The notes under the pieces: model-generated
Database searches by the model: none
What the model was told of the DNA's origin: nothing
The model's input: the letters and a program-made list of their open reading frames with translations, nothing else
Shown here: piece after piece, positions 1 through 7,968 of the stretch
Layout of the letters: each line of letters begins with the position of its first letter
Position numbering within the stretch: the first letter of the stretch is position 1
Position numbers and translations under genes: made by a program
Assembly (NCBI RefSeq): GCF_003020115.1
Contig: NZ_PYFX01000004.1
Span: 558,001-622,000 of the forward strand
Source: Bradyrhizobium sp. MOS002
GTDB lineage: Bacteria; Pseudomonadota; Alphaproteobacteria; Rhizobiales; Xanthobacteraceae
Direction of reading: 5' to 3'
DNA length: 64,000 bases

Positions 1-102
1 ACTTCGGCGATACCGAATCGAATTTGACTCGTCGGGCAAAACAGGGGCAGTATGGATGATGGCGCCGCTGGAAGCTGGTGCCTCGCCGGGCCGTGGGGCG
101 AC

Positions 103-747
103 ATGCCGAAGACACCAAAAAGAAAACTGAAGACCTACCAGACCTCGCTCGGCTTCTACGACCAGGCGATCGCCGCGCCCTCGATGAAGGCGGCGCTGGA
201 CGCCTGGGGCGCCAGGTCGAATCTGTTTCACCAGGGCGCCGCGAAGGAGACCGACGACCCCGACATCGTCGCGGCCACCATGGGGAAGCCGGGCGTGGTG
301 CTCAGGCGTCCAGTCGGATCGGACGGGGCGTTCACCGAGCATTCAGCGCTGCCGACCGATCTCGCTGACGACGCGGCCAAGCCAAAAAAGTCCAAAGCGG
401 AGTCCAAGCCGAAAAAGCGTCCGGTGAAAGCCGCAAAGCAACCATCCCGCAAGATCGACGATCAACAGGCGCGCAAGGCCGCCGCGGCCTTCGCGAAGGA
501 AGAGAAGCGGCGGGAAGCCGAGCGCCGCAAGGAGGAGGCCGCCCGCGCCAAGGAGCGCGCGCGTCGCGAGAAAGCGGTCGCGAGCGCGCAGGCGGCGCTG
601 GACGAGGCGAGGCGGGAGCACGACGCGCGGGCGGAGGCGATCGAAGCGGAACGCGCCGCGCTCGGTGAGCGCGCCGAGGTCGAGCAGAGCCGTTGGGACA
701 AGCAGAGGACGAAGCTGGCGGAGGCTGTGCGTCGCGCGCGGGAGTAA
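103..747 (+). CDS. Conserved hypothetical protein, charged coiled-coil C-terminus
   Basis: Function unknown. The 214-residue product has a folded-looking N-terminal third, then a Lys/Pro-rich linker (about residues 95-125) and a long Ala/Glu/Arg/Lys helix rich in EEKRREAERRKEEAA-type heptads (about 130-214), a probable single coiled coil. There is no signal peptide or membrane segment, so it is likely cytoplasmic. The start at 103 is preferred over the in-frame ATG at 52: a GGGGCG stretch lies just upstream and the protein then begins with a basic segment (MPKTPKRKLK). The helix resembles the low-complexity helix of TolA, but the TolA membrane anchor is missing, so I do not assign that name. 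Confidence 0.7.
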   Translation: MPKTPKRKLKTYQTSLGFYDQAIAAPSMKAALDAWGARSNLFHQGAAKETDDPDIVAATMGKPGVVLRRPVGSDGAFTEHSALPTDLADDAAKPKKSKAESKPKKRPVKAAKQPSRKIDDQQARKAAAAFAKEEKRREAERRKEEAARAKERARREKAVASAQAALDEARREHDARAEAIEAERAALGERAEVEQSRWDKQRTKLAEAVRRARE

Positions 748-836
748 ATGCCCGGCCATGCGTGCCGCGTCGTCGTCATCAGCGGCGAGATCGCGGTTCC
801 GTGCCTATATGGACTGAAGTCCCCTATAGGTCTGCC

Positions 837-1163
837 ATGCCTGAAGATCCTTCGAATCTCAAAAGCCCGATGATCGTGCGCCCGCGCCGCGCGGCGCCGG
901 TCCTGGTGTGCCGCAAGTGCCTCAAGCGCAGCAACGAGGGCCGCGACGTCAGGCGTGCGCTGAAATCCGAACTGAAGGCGAACAAGCGCGACGGCACCAA
1001 GCCGGCCAAGCTGATCGTGACCGGATGCTTCGGCCTTTGTCCGAAACAATCGATCGTGATCGCGAGCGGCGCGAGCTTGGCGCGGCAGGAATATGTGCTG
1101 GTTGCGGATCGCGATCAGGTGCCGCGGGCGCTCGCGCTGTTGGATGGCAAGCCCGGCACGTGA
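837..1163 (+). CDS. (2Fe-2S) ferredoxin-like protein, thioredoxin-like fold
   Basis: Small 108-residue cytoplasmic protein. It has the cysteine spacing of thioredoxin-like [2Fe-2S] ferredoxins: VCRKC near residue 25 and VTGCFGLCP near residue 63, four cysteines in two pairs that can hold one cluster. Family members move electrons in various redox systems, and the partner cannot be told from this locus. The ATG at 837 is chosen because the product then begins MPEDPSNL and runs straight into the fold, whereas the frame upstream of it has no protein-like character. It stands alone, with hypothetical genes on both sides. Confidence 0.8.
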   Translation: MPEDPSNLKSPMIVRPRRAAPVLVCRKCLKRSNEGRDVRRALKSELKANKRDGTKPAKLIVTGCFGLCPKQSIVIASGASLARQEYVLVADRDQVPRALALLDGKPGT

Positions 1164-1283
1164 CGGTCGCGCTGCGCCGACACGACGGGACGGCCGGCAT
1201 CGGTCATTCCGGCAAAGCTTGATTGCAAATTCGCTTGCCTTGCCTGGCGTCCTTTTGCACTCTGGCGGGAAGGAGACCAACGC

Positions 1284-1559
1284 ATGAAGATCATGACTGT
1301 CGCGTGTTCGCTCGGAACCGCCCTGGTGCTGTGCAATCTCGGGATATCGGATGCCGAAGCCCGGACGCGGAAGGCTCGAGTGGTGGATGAACAACGGCTG
1401 AGGGTGGATGTCCCCGTGCTCAGGCCGACGCCGTGGGATTACAATATCGTTCCGCGCTATCGTTATCGCCCGGAAGACGACCGGGTCGATCCCTACGGCC
1501 CGCCTTTGGTGTCGTCGTATGTCCGCTATGAGGGCTGGCGCTGGCCGTATTGGTGGTGA
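1284..1559 (+). CDS. Small secreted hypothetical protein
   Basis: A 91-residue protein with an N-terminal signal peptide (about residues 1-26, ending near DAEA). The mature part is short and rich in Arg, Pro, Tyr and Trp and ends RWPYWW. It is probably periplasmic. An AAGGAG ribosome site lies about 9 bases before the ATG and supports the start. I recognise no domain; the Tyr/Pro/Trp-rich tail is typical of small exported proteins in Bradyrhizobium-like genomes. Confidence 0.7.
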   Translation: MKIMTVACSLGTALVLCNLGISDAEARTRKARVVDEQRLRVDVPVLRPTPWDYNIVPRYRYRPEDDRVDPYGPPLVSSYVRYEGWRWPYWW

Positions 1560-1584
1560 GCTGACGCGGGACTGATGGGCGTCC

Positions 1585-1687
1585 GTAGCCCGGATGGAGC
1601 GAAGCGTAATCCGGGGCCGGACCATCCGCATCGCGTGACCGCCTGCATGGCACGAATCCCGGATTGCGCTTCGCTCCATCCGGGCTA
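1585..1687. repeat. Palindromic intergenic repeat, copy 1
   Basis: Two arms of about 30 bases (1585-1615 and 1658-1687) are near-perfect inverted copies built around GTAGCCCGGATGGAGCGAAG. A second copy lies at 3712-3796. Such dispersed palindromes are common between genes in Bradyrhizobium-type genomes. This copy sits directly after the 3' end of the minus-strand transglycosylase gene and could act as a transcript-end hairpin. Confidence 0.85.
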
Positions 1688-1692
1688 CTTTC

Positions 1693-2490
1693 TCAACCGC
1701 CGTCATCCGCAGCCAGCCGCACAAACTGCCGCTTCATCGCGTTGACCCTGGCGACGTAGCTCGCGACCAGGTGATCGCCGCAGCGCTCGTCGGCGATCAT
1801 CGCAAACTTGCGGCGTGCGTAGGCCGTGGCGGGACCGGCGCCGCAGAGATGGATGAAGGCGGCGAGATCCTGCCTCTCGCGCGCACCCGCTTTCACATCG
1901 CCCGCGCGGGTTAAGACATCAGCGACATTGCGGTCCAGATACACCGATGCCAGCTCGATGGCGTGGCTCGGGATCGCGCGGACATAGAAGAAGTGAGAGC
2001 CGCAGCCGGCCTCCGTGACCGCGTTGCCACGAATACAGAACCGCGCGGCGTCGGCGTAGGCCGCGTCCAGCATCTGGAACAGGCCGACGGCGCTGGAGGC
2101 GGGCCGGTAGATCGCGAGCGGATTGAGGCTCCATCGCCAGCGCCAATAGGTGCGCGCGAGCGGATTACCCGCTGTCTCGACCTGCGCCAGCGCGGCCAGC
2201 AATTCGGGCGTGATCGTCGCCGTGGAATGCTTGCGGAACAGCGGCCCGTATTGCCGCCACGTCTCCGATGGATCCTTGTCGAGGGCGTGGCCGACCAGGA
2301 CGAACAGCTCGGTCGGCTTGCGCATTGTTTGATAGGCGATGTTCACGAGCACGACGATCGCAAGCAGCATCGCCGCGCCGCCCGCGATCCGAACCATCCG
2401 CGGTGCACGTGCGAAAGTCTTTCGCACCCACCGCGCGCGGCGTAGGACCCTGCGAAGACGAGGGAGGGGGCGCTTGCTTCTTCCTGGCAT
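1693..2490 (-). CDS. Membrane-anchored lytic transglycosylase (SLT domain)
   Basis: Predicted peptidoglycan lytic transglycosylase of 265 residues. A very basic N-terminus is followed by one membrane segment (about residues 36-55), placing the enzyme domain in the periplasm. The SLT-type signature is visible: ALAQVETAGNP holds the catalytic Glu near residue 103, and SSAVGLFQM is the usual GLFQ motif near residue 133. Cysteine pairs in the second half may form disulfides. It is transcribed divergently from the desaturase gene across 186 bp. Pieces of a second, decayed copy lie at 3801-3852 and 5320-5353. Confidence 0.85.
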   Translation of the reverse strand: MPGRSKRPLPRLRRVLRRARWVRKTFARAPRMVRIAGGAAMLLAIVVLVNIAYQTMRKPTELFVLVGHALDKDPSETWRQYGPLFRKHSTATITPELLAALAQVETAGNPLARTYWRWRWSLNPLAIYRPASSAVGLFQMLDAAYADAARFCIRGNAVTEAGCGSHFFYVRAIPSHAIELASVYLDRNVADVLTRAGDVKAGARERQDLAAFIHLCGAGPATAYARRKFAMIADERCGDHLVASYVARVNAMKRQFVRLAADDGG

Positions 2491-2676
2491 CGGTCTTGTG
2501 GGAGTGCATTGCGGAGGCTTTGCAGCTGGTTAACGCGGTCTCCAGGGCTGAAATCCGGCTTCTTTTCCCTGTTGGCGCGTCTTTTCAGATCGCCGCTCCG
2601 TCCTCCCACGGCAGCTCGCATCCTTGATGGAAATAACCCGAGGTTGTAGTGTGCGCCGCAACAGGGTTAATTTTGT

Positions 2677-3702
2677 GTGAATGGATCGGCTGGAATGACC
2701 GTAATCGAAGGCGTGATATCGGCGGAAGCTGCGGAGCGGAAAATGCCGCCGGGCGTGCTGGTCGAAGGGCCGGTGGTCGACGCCAAGTTTCGCGATTCCT
2801 ACATCTCCTTCGTCATCATGATCGGCGGTTCGATCGCGGCACTGGTCTGGGCGTTCTGGCAGGGCATCGGCTGGGTGGAGGTTTCGGTCTTCGCCGGCAC
2901 CTTCGCGCTCTCCACGGTCGGCATCGGATTCATGCATCGCTATTTCGTCCACCGCAGCTTCCGCTGCGGTCCGGTGATGCGGACGCTGTTCGCGGCCATC
3001 GCCACCATGGCGGTGCAGGGCTCAATCCTGAAATGGGTGAGCAATCATCGCCGGCACCATCTGCACTCCGACAAGCCCGGCGACGTCCACAGCCCTTACT
3101 ATGACGGCGACGGCAATCCCTATGTCACTTTCGCCAAGGGCATGATGCATGCGCAAGGCGGCTGGGTGTGGGACCAGGCCACCACCGATGCCGGATATTA
3201 CGCCAAGGATATTCTGGCCGATCCGATCGCGATGTTCTTCACGAGGACACGCTGGTACTGGTACGCGCTCTCGGCGGTGATCATTCCAGGCGCGATCGGC
3301 TACGCCTTCGGCGGCGTGCACACGATGACCGGCTGCATCCTGTTCTCCGGCCTGTTCCGCAGCTACCTCATGACCATGGCGACATCGATGGTCAACTCGG
3401 TCTGCCACAGCGACGGCCGCTACGGCTACCGCCGCTTCCAGCTCGATGACGGCACCACCAACGAGTTCGTGACCACGATCCTCACCTTCGGTGAAGGCCT
3501 GCACAACAACCATCACCGGTTTCCGCGCGACGCTTACATTTCGCACGCCTGGTACGAGATCGACATCAACGGCCTCATCATTCTGGGGTTGGGGAAGCTC
3601 GGGTTGGTGCACGACATTTTCGCGGCGGGAAGCCGGACGCCTCGCTCCGGAGATTCGGAGGACGGGAAGAGTCCAGTGGCAGATACCGAAGCGATGGTCT
3701 GA
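2677..3702 (+). CDS. Acyl-CoA (fatty acid) desaturase
   Basis: Membrane di-iron desaturase of 341 residues, likely introducing a cis double bond into acyl chains. The three histidine clusters are present: HRYFVH (about residue 88), NHRRHH (about 125) and HNNHH (about 277). Hydrophobic segments near residues 43-80, 100-116 and 197-235 fit the four-helix fold. The start is uncertain. GTG at 2677 has an AGGG 10 bases upstream, while ATG at 2695 (MTVIEG) removes six residues and has TGGA close by. The gene is monocistronic and is followed by a palindromic repeat. Confidence 0.88.
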   Translation: MNGSAGMTVIEGVISAEAAERKMPPGVLVEGPVVDAKFRDSYISFVIMIGGSIAALVWAFWQGIGWVEVSVFAGTFALSTVGIGFMHRYFVHRSFRCGPVMRTLFAAIATMAVQGSILKWVSNHRRHHLHSDKPGDVHSPYYDGDGNPYVTFAKGMMHAQGGWVWDQATTDAGYYAKDILADPIAMFFTRTRWYWYALSAVIIPGAIGYAFGGVHTMTGCILFSGLFRSYLMTMATSMVNSVCHSDGRYGYRRFQLDDGTTNEFVTTILTFGEGLHNNHHRFPRDAYISHAWYEIDINGLIILGLGKLGLVHDIFAAGSRTPRSGDSEDGKSPVADTEAMV

Positions 3703-3711
3703 CGGGGGCCT

Positions 3712-3796
3712 GTAGCCCGGATGGAGCGTAGCGCAATCCGGGACCAGACCAGCTTCGCGCGAGATCCCGGATTTCGCTGCGCTCCATCCGAGCTAC
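3712..3796. repeat. Palindromic intergenic repeat, copy 2
   Basis: Second copy of the repeat seen at 1585-1687, with arms starting GTAGCCCGGATGGAGCG and ending CTCCATCCGAGCTAC. It lies ten bases after the desaturase stop codon. The sequence just after it resembles the transglycosylase 3' end, so the repeat and the gene end were probably copied together. Confidence 0.85.
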
Positions 3797-3800
3797 GGTC

Positions 3801-3852
3801 CTTAACCACCACAAGCCGCAGAAACTGCCGCTTTATCGCGTTGACCCGCGAG
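3801..3852 (-). pseudogene. 3' fragment of a lytic transglycosylase gene
   Basis: The minus strand encodes VNAIKRQFLRL, closely matching VNAMKRQFVRL at the C-terminus of the transglycosylase at 1693-2490. Base identity is high over about 38 positions (3813-3850 against 1714-1750) and is then lost. It is too short to be a gene, so I read it as the remnant of a duplicated copy that also carried the adjacent palindromic repeat. Confidence 0.65.
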
Positions 3853-3913
3853 CCGCGTTCAATTTTTTTGACGGACGCCATCGGTGAAATCCAGACATAA
3901 GTTGTGTTCGGAG

Positions 3914-3938
3914 GGAACTCTGGCCGAATGGGGCCGTT
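3914..3938 (+). promoter_or_regulatory. EcfG-type general stress promoter
   Basis: GGAAC (3914-3918), a 16-base spacer, then CGTT (3935-3938). This is an exact match to the alphaproteobacterial EcfG (sigma-EcfG/PhyR) promoter consensus. It reads toward the 4063 and 4257 genes, giving a leader of roughly 115 bases. The second of these genes encodes a GlsB/YeaQ-type stress protein, which fits. The rest of the 3703-4062 interval, apart from the repeat and fragment listed separately, shows nothing recognisable. Confidence 0.7.
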
Positions 3939-4062
3939 AACCCATTGATCCCCGAGCGTAGCGAGATCGAACCTCCGATCCTCGTCTGAATAAAGACCGC
4001 AGTCGCCTTGTGAGAGCGGCTCGGCGCGAAGCGTACTCCGTGCGTATCAACCGGAAACCTTC

Positions 4063-4260
4063 ATGAACAGCCCCGATGTTCGCAATGCCATTCAGATCGA
4101 CCGCGGCTCCAGCCTGGCGATCTCTCATGAAATAGCAGACCGCCTGCGGATCAAGCTTCGCGGCGAACACGACCCATTACCGCAACATCTGAAGGCCCTG
4201 GTCGAGCGGATTGCGCAGATCAGCAGGCATTCGAACCAAGCGATCGAGGTCACAAAATGA
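4063..4260 (+). CDS. Small hypothetical protein upstream of the GlsB-like gene
   Basis: A 65-residue soluble protein (MNSPDVRNAIQID...) with a mostly helical look and no signal peptide. Its stop codon overlaps the next start in the pattern ATGA, so the two genes are probably translationally coupled. A GGAAACC stretch lies in front of the ATG. The perfect EcfG-type promoter at 3914-3938 suggests induction in the general stress response. I recognise no family. Confidence 0.6.
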   Translation: MNSPDVRNAIQIDRGSSLAISHEIADRLRIKLRGEHDPLPQHLKALVERIAQISRHSNQAIEVTK

Positions 4261-4562
4261 GGATGTCCGGCGAAAGCCTTTTGGTCATCTTGTTTGTCGG
4301 TCTCGTCGCCGGCTGGTTGGCGGGCCAGATCGTCCGCGGCACCGGCTTTGGGATCGTCGGCGATATCATTATCGGAATCCTGGGCGCGTTTGTCGGCAGC
4401 TGGTTGTTGCCTCAACTCGGCGTGCATCTTGGCAGCGGCATGATCAGCGCGATCGTCAACGCGACCATAGGCGCCATCCTGCTGCTCTTTGTCGTCCGGC
4501 TGGTCCGCGGTGGCGGTGGATGGGGAAGCAGCTGGCGCGGGAGCTGGGGCCGACGCTGGTGA
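4257..4562 (+). CDS. GlsB/YeaQ/YmgE family stress-response membrane protein
   Basis: Small Gly-rich inner-membrane protein of 101 residues with three hydrophobic helices (about residues 8-25, 32-50 and 60-82). GLVAGWLAGQIVRGTG and the later GDIIIGILGAFVGSWL are typical of the GlsB/YeaQ family (transglycosylase-associated protein), which is induced by stress and has no settled biochemical role. The Gly/Trp/Arg tail is a low-complexity extension. It overlaps the preceding gene by four bases and shares its EcfG-type promoter. Confidence 0.85.
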   Translation: MRMSGESLLVILFVGLVAGWLAGQIVRGTGFGIVGDIIIGILGAFVGSWLLPQLGVHLGSGMISAIVNATIGAILLLFVVRLVRGGGGWGSSWRGSWGRRW

Positions 4563-4674
4563 CCCAAGCGCTGGTGACACATGCGCTGGTGACACTTGCG
4601 CACGCAGCGGCAACAGGCGCCGCTGAGACGCCGACGACAAAGACGCTCATGATGACCTCCGGATCGGATCCAGC

Positions 4675-4893
4675 ATGTTAGACTTTTCGAATGCATCTTT
4701 TACGCCTGAAACCATCGGCCTGATGAAAACTGCGCTGGACACGGCGGTTGCGTCACTGCCGGCCCCGGTCAGCTCTGCGCATGTCCGGTCGATCGCGGAA
4801 ACAATTCTTCGCACGGCGAAGGAGGGCGAGCGAGACCCCGCTGTCCTGGAGCGCATGGCGTTGATGGAGCTTCAGATCTCGCCGCGTGATTGA
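4675..4893 (+). CDS. Small conserved hypothetical protein
   Basis: A 72-residue helical, acidic protein without signal peptide or membrane segment. The body (FTPETIGLMKTALDTAV and later RSIAETILRTAKEGE) looks like a compact three-helix domain. The codon pattern is like that of neighbouring genes, which supports it being real. Function unknown. It lies about 110 bases after the GlsB-like gene, so read-through from the same stress promoter is possible but not shown. Confidence 0.6.
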   Translation: MLDFSNASFTPETIGLMKTALDTAVASLPAPVSSAHVRSIAETILRTAKEGERDPAVLERMALMELQISPRD

Positions 4894-4959
4894 TGCCGGT
4901 CCGCAAGCTTGCGTGCCGGCGCGCGTGCCCGCGTTGATTGCCTTGCCCCGATGCTCGAC

Positions 4960-4984
4960 GGAACTCTGGGGCCGCGGAAGCATT
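4960..4984 (+). promoter_or_regulatory. Possible degenerate EcfG-type promoter
   Basis: GGAAC (4960-4964), a 16-base spacer, then CATT (4981-4984), one base away from the consensus CGTT. It lies 44 bases before the start codon at 5029, a suitable distance. The mismatch makes this tentative. Confidence 0.3.
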
Positions 4985-5028
4985 CACATCTGCAGCCGCG
5001 ATCACGCGGCTCCTGGAGAATCCCCAAC

Positions 5029-5256
5029 ATGATACGTCATTTGTTGATCGGCGTTGCCGCGTGCGCAATCGCGGCAATGTCGACACTATCCGCGTCTGCC
5101 ATGCCCCGGGTTGCGGCGGAGACGTTGGTCGCCGGCTCCGACAGTCCGGTGATTCTCGCGCGCGGCGGTCATGGACACGGCCACGGTCACATGGGACGTG
5201 GCGGCCACGGTCATCACTATGGCTGGAGCAGGGGCCGTCATCGCGGCTGGCGCTAA
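5029..5256 (+). CDS. Small secreted His/Gly-rich protein
   Basis: A 75-residue exported protein. A clear signal peptide (about residues 1-24, ending SASA) is followed by a short mature chain whose C-terminal half alternates Gly and His (GGHGHGHGHMGRGGHGHHYG) and ends in Arg/Trp. The His-rich tail could bind metal ions in the periplasm; this is inference from composition only. A TGGAGAA ribosome site lies 7 bases before the ATG. Confidence 0.7.
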   Translation: MIRHLLIGVAACAIAAMSTLSASAMPRVAAETLVAGSDSPVILARGGHGHGHGHMGRGGHGHHYGWSRGRHRGWR

Positions 5257-5319
5257 CCGCAAACCCGCGCAACATCCGGAGCCGCCTTCGGTTGGCAGCT
5301 CTGTAGAGGCCGGATCGAT

Positions 5320-5353
5320 CATCTGGAAGAGGCCGACGGCGCTGGAGACGGGC
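5320..5353 (-). pseudogene. Internal fragment of a lytic transglycosylase gene
   Basis: Thirty-four bases match 2071-2104, inside the transglycosylase gene at 1693-2490, with only two differences. On the minus strand the matching part of that gene encodes the SSAVGLFQM catalytic region. Sequence on both sides is unrelated. With the 3' fragment at 3801-3852 it looks like part of a decayed paralogue. Confidence 0.5.
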
Positions 5354-5439
5354 GCCGATCGAGGTCAAAAGGCTGGCGGGAAGCGGGCAGCTCGCCAGCG
5401 AGCGGCGGGCGGCTCATGCGCCCTGTGGGCTCACCAATC

Positions 5440-5453
5440 TTGATCGGGATCAA
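5440..5453. promoter_or_regulatory. FixK2/FNR-type box
   Basis: TTGATCGGGATCAA is a perfect TTGAT-N4-ATCAA palindrome, the site bound by FNR/FixK-family activators. It ends 60 bases before the ATG of the cytochrome c gene at 5514, a position compatible with class II activation (box near -40). A c-type cytochrome is a plausible target of low-oxygen control. Confidence 0.75.
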
Positions 5454-5513
5454 TTCCGTCCGCGCGCACTGGCCTACGCTTGCGAAGCTGCCAAGCAATG
5501 GCGAGGTGTGGCT

Positions 5514-5873
5514 ATGTCGCGGAGCATTCGCAGGTATGTCGGCCTCGCCATCCTGATCGCGTTGTCGGGGCTGTTTGTCGTCATGATCGTCCACGGCGCC
5601 GGCGGAGCATCCAGGGCCGCCGTGCGCACGGCATCGGAGGGGCATCGTCTTGCGCAAGCGTGGTGCCAGACGTGTCACGCGGTCGAGCCCGGCATGGCCG
5701 GACTGTTCGATACGGCCCCGAGCTTCGAAGCCATCGCAAAGCGCAACGGCACCACCGCGCTTTCGCTGAAGGTGTTCTTGAAGACCAGCCACCAGAACAT
5801 GCCGAATCTGATCATCGCGCCCGATCAGGCCGATGCGCTGGCGAGCTACATCCTGAGCCTGAGGAACGACTAG
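5514..5873 (+). CDS. Membrane-anchored c-type cytochrome
   Basis: Predicted mono-haem class I cytochrome c of 119 residues. An uncleaved-looking N-terminal helix (about residues 9-30) would anchor it on the periplasmic face of the inner membrane. The haem site is WCQTCH (Cys51, Cys54, His55), with Met96 in HQNMPNL as the likely sixth ligand. The ATG at 5514 is preferred over GTG at 5508 because GAGG sits 7 bases before it. The upstream FixK2/FNR-type box suggests expression when oxygen is scarce. Redox partners cannot be told from the locus. Confidence 0.85.
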   Translation: MSRSIRRYVGLAILIALSGLFVVMIVHGAGGASRAAVRTASEGHRLAQAWCQTCHAVEPGMAGLFDTAPSFEAIAKRNGTTALSLKVFLKTSHQNMPNLIIAPDQADALASYILSLRND

Positions 5874-5998
5874 CCGCGGTTGACAGGTGTCGCTTCGCTC
5901 CATGAGCCTCGAGATTTGAGGCCGTATCGCGGATTGCGGCGATGTGCGTCGAAGCTACATCGGCAAGTTAAGTGCACTGGCACCGTAATCGCCGGCCA

Positions 5999-6517
5999 TC
6001 AATAGCGGTTGCCGTTGCCCTTTTGTTGCGTGATCCAGTCCGACAATGTTCTTTTCGGTGTCGATCCCGCAGTCCGGCCCGGTGATGCCTTCGAATTGTC
6101 GCGAACGCCTTTCGTCGGACGAGTGCGCGGCGCTTCGGTTCCGTTGACGCTCTTCGAGCCAGCCGTCGATGCTTCCGCGGCTTCCTTCTCGAGGCGCAGC
6201 TGTTTCAACCGCGCCATCTTGATGCGCTCGGCCTCGACTTCGGGTCGTTCGGACAGCAGCGGCCTGTGTTGAGCAAGCTCGGCCGGGACGATGACACCGA
6301 TAATGGTTGTCTCACCGAGCGCCTTGCTGGCCTCTAACCGATGCAGTCCCTCGACCAGAACGAGGCGGTCTCCGTCGGGCCGAACGGAAATGGGCGTCTG
6401 TTGTCCGATGTCCAGCATACTTTCCGCGATCTCCCCGACGATCTCGGGCTTGATGGCTTTCCTCATTTTCGTGGGAACAAAAATCTTCTCGATCGGGAAG
6501 CTCTCGGGTGTTGGCAT
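5999..6517 (-). CDS. ParB/Srx N-terminal-like domain protein
   Basis: A 172-residue cytoplasmic protein. Residues 1-85 match the ParB N-terminal fold: FPIEKIFVP at the start, SMLDIGQQTPISVRP, then LVEGLHRLEASKALGE, where the GLHRLEA motif corresponds to the GxRR/GHRR-type nucleotide-binding box. The second half is charged and Ser/Pro-rich, probably disordered, and ends WITQQKGNGNRY. It has no DNA-binding helix-turn-helix of true ParB and no ParA neighbour, so it is not a partition protein. Stand-alone ParB-like domains occur in nucleases, kinases and regulators; the exact job is unknown. Confidence 0.75.
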   Translation of the reverse strand: MPTPESFPIEKIFVPTKMRKAIKPEIVGEIAESMLDIGQQTPISVRPDGDRLVLVEGLHRLEASKALGETTIIGVIVPAELAQHRPLLSERPEVEAERIKMARLKQLRLEKEAAEASTAGSKSVNGTEAPRTRPTKGVRDNSKASPGRTAGSTPKRTLSDWITQQKGNGNRY

Positions 6518-6641
6518 ATTTTGACTCCGCGTCTACCAGGCCCGTCGGAACCCATGCCGGTGGTGTCGGGAGTTTAGAAGGGAAGGGCTCGACCGCAAAG
6601 GCAATTCGGTGACAGGGTGTTGATGAGCAGCGAAGCTGGGC

Positions 6642-7745
6642 TCACCAATCCGGATCGCCGTAGTAGGGATCGACCATATAGGGCGGTGGCATCCAGGGTC
6701 CTCGCGGCGGCGGCCTGGGCCGCCGGGGTGCGGCCGCTTGCATGTGCGGCCGTGCAGGCGCAGCCGTATCGTTGTTGATCACGCTCCGCACGACGGGTTT
6801 CGCGGGTGCAGACGCTGATGAAGCCGTCAGTTGCGTTTGCAGCGCCTGGACCTGCGCGGCGAGGCGCGCATTGGCTGCCGCATCCTTCTCCTGCGCCGCC
6901 TTGAGCTGTTGAATGGTGTCGGACTGCTCGCGCAGCGTCTGCTCGTTGCGGCTTTTCAGTTGCTCGAGCTTTCCGTTGATATTCGCGAGTTCGCTGGTGA
7001 TGGTCTTGAGCGATTGAGCGAGATCGGACGACGACGGGTCAGGCGCTGTGGCGCCAGGTCTTGATGCGTCAGGTCTTGACGCATCGGCTCTTGGTGCGTC
7101 GGGTCTTGAAGCGTCAAACCCTGCATTGTTCTCCGTGTCCTTGCCGACCGGCGGCGCGGGCACCGTGCCGGGCTCATCGGCGGCAGCCAGTCGCACGGCC
7201 GGCGGTTGCGCCGGACTTTCAACCGCGGACGCTTGCGGAGGTCTGGCGGCCGGCGGAGCCCATCGCGCCATGATCGACTTGGTCATCGACTTTGTCATCG
7301 ACTTGGCCTCATCGCGATAGTGCGAAGCGAAGGCGGCTCCCAGGATGCCGATCGCCAGCACGAGACCAATCAAGGCGCGCCGCATGGTCCGATTTCCGTT
7401 CAGGCCCTGATCGCGAACCTTGCTATCCGGCGCCGGCGCCGCGGCCTTGGGGGTCTTGTCCTCAGGCGTTTTGTCCTCAAAGGTCTTGTCCTCAAAGGTC
7501 TTGTCCTCGGAGGTTTTGGCTGCCTCCGCCCCGGCGCTTGCTCGCGAGGCCCGTGGGCCTTCGCTGCCGCGTTCCATTCCGGAAACCAGCCGGTCCAGCC
7601 GCGCAAGGTCTTCTTCCGCGCTCTTGATCTGGCCGTAGGCCCGCGCCAGCCCGCCATCGGCGCGCCCCGCATCCGGCTTGGGGGCGTCAGGCTCGCGGTC
7701 AGCAGGATTGTGGTCGTCAGGTTTGGGGTCGTTCGTCTCGGGCAC
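6642..7745 (-). CDS. Hypothetical single-pass membrane protein with coiled coil
   Basis: A 367-residue protein of unknown function. The order is a charged cytoplasmic N-terminus with short repeats (EDKTFEDKTFEDKTPEDKT), one membrane helix (ALIGLVLAIGILGAAFASH), a Pro/Ala/Asp-rich linker with repeated DASRPDA-like units, a coiled coil (SLKTITSELANINGKLEQL onward) and a Pro/Arg-rich tail. The start is uncertain. GTG at 7745 (reading VPETNDPKPDD) is preferred because upstream residues look like non-coding translation; an ATG at 7952 would lengthen it by 69 residues and overlap the divergent promoter. The two repeat blocks suggest recent repeat expansion. Confidence 0.6.
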   Translation of the reverse strand: MPETNDPKPDDHNPADREPDAPKPDAGRADGGLARAYGQIKSAEEDLARLDRLVSGMERGSEGPRASRASAGAEAAKTSEDKTFEDKTFEDKTPEDKTPKAAAPAPDSKVRDQGLNGNRTMRRALIGLVLAIGILGAAFASHYRDEAKSMTKSMTKSIMARWAPPAARPPQASAVESPAQPPAVRLAAADEPGTVPAPPVGKDTENNAGFDASRPDAPRADASRPDASRPGATAPDPSSSDLAQSLKTITSELANINGKLEQLKSRNEQTLREQSDTIQQLKAAQEKDAAANARLAAQVQALQTQLTASSASAPAKPVVRSVINNDTAAPARPHMQAAAPRRPRPPPRGPWMPPPYMVDPYYGDPDW

Positions 7746-7902
7746 CGATGCGCTCTCGATCCAGTCGGCGTCAATGGGAGTGCGGCAGTCCGATCGCTGG
7801 AACGATAGGCCGCGCCGCTGTCCCACACAACGCGCATGCGAAGGAGAAATTATGGCGTGCCCGGGAGCGGGGCGGGTCGCGGGGAATGCAACGGGCCGCC
7901 TC

Positions 7903-7916
7903 TTGATCTGGATCAA
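7903..7916. promoter_or_regulatory. FixK2/FNR-type box
   Basis: TTGATCTGGATCAA is a perfect TTGAT-N4-ATCAA palindrome ending 52 bases before the ATG of the HdeA-like gene at 7969. Geometry and sequence match the box before the cytochrome c gene. It argues for start of translation at 7969, because a start at 7852 would place the box inside the coding region. Confidence 0.75.
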
Positions 7917-7968
7917 GCATGCAACCCCCGACCGCTTCCACCGTGCAGACATTCATCGGAAGGAAAAC

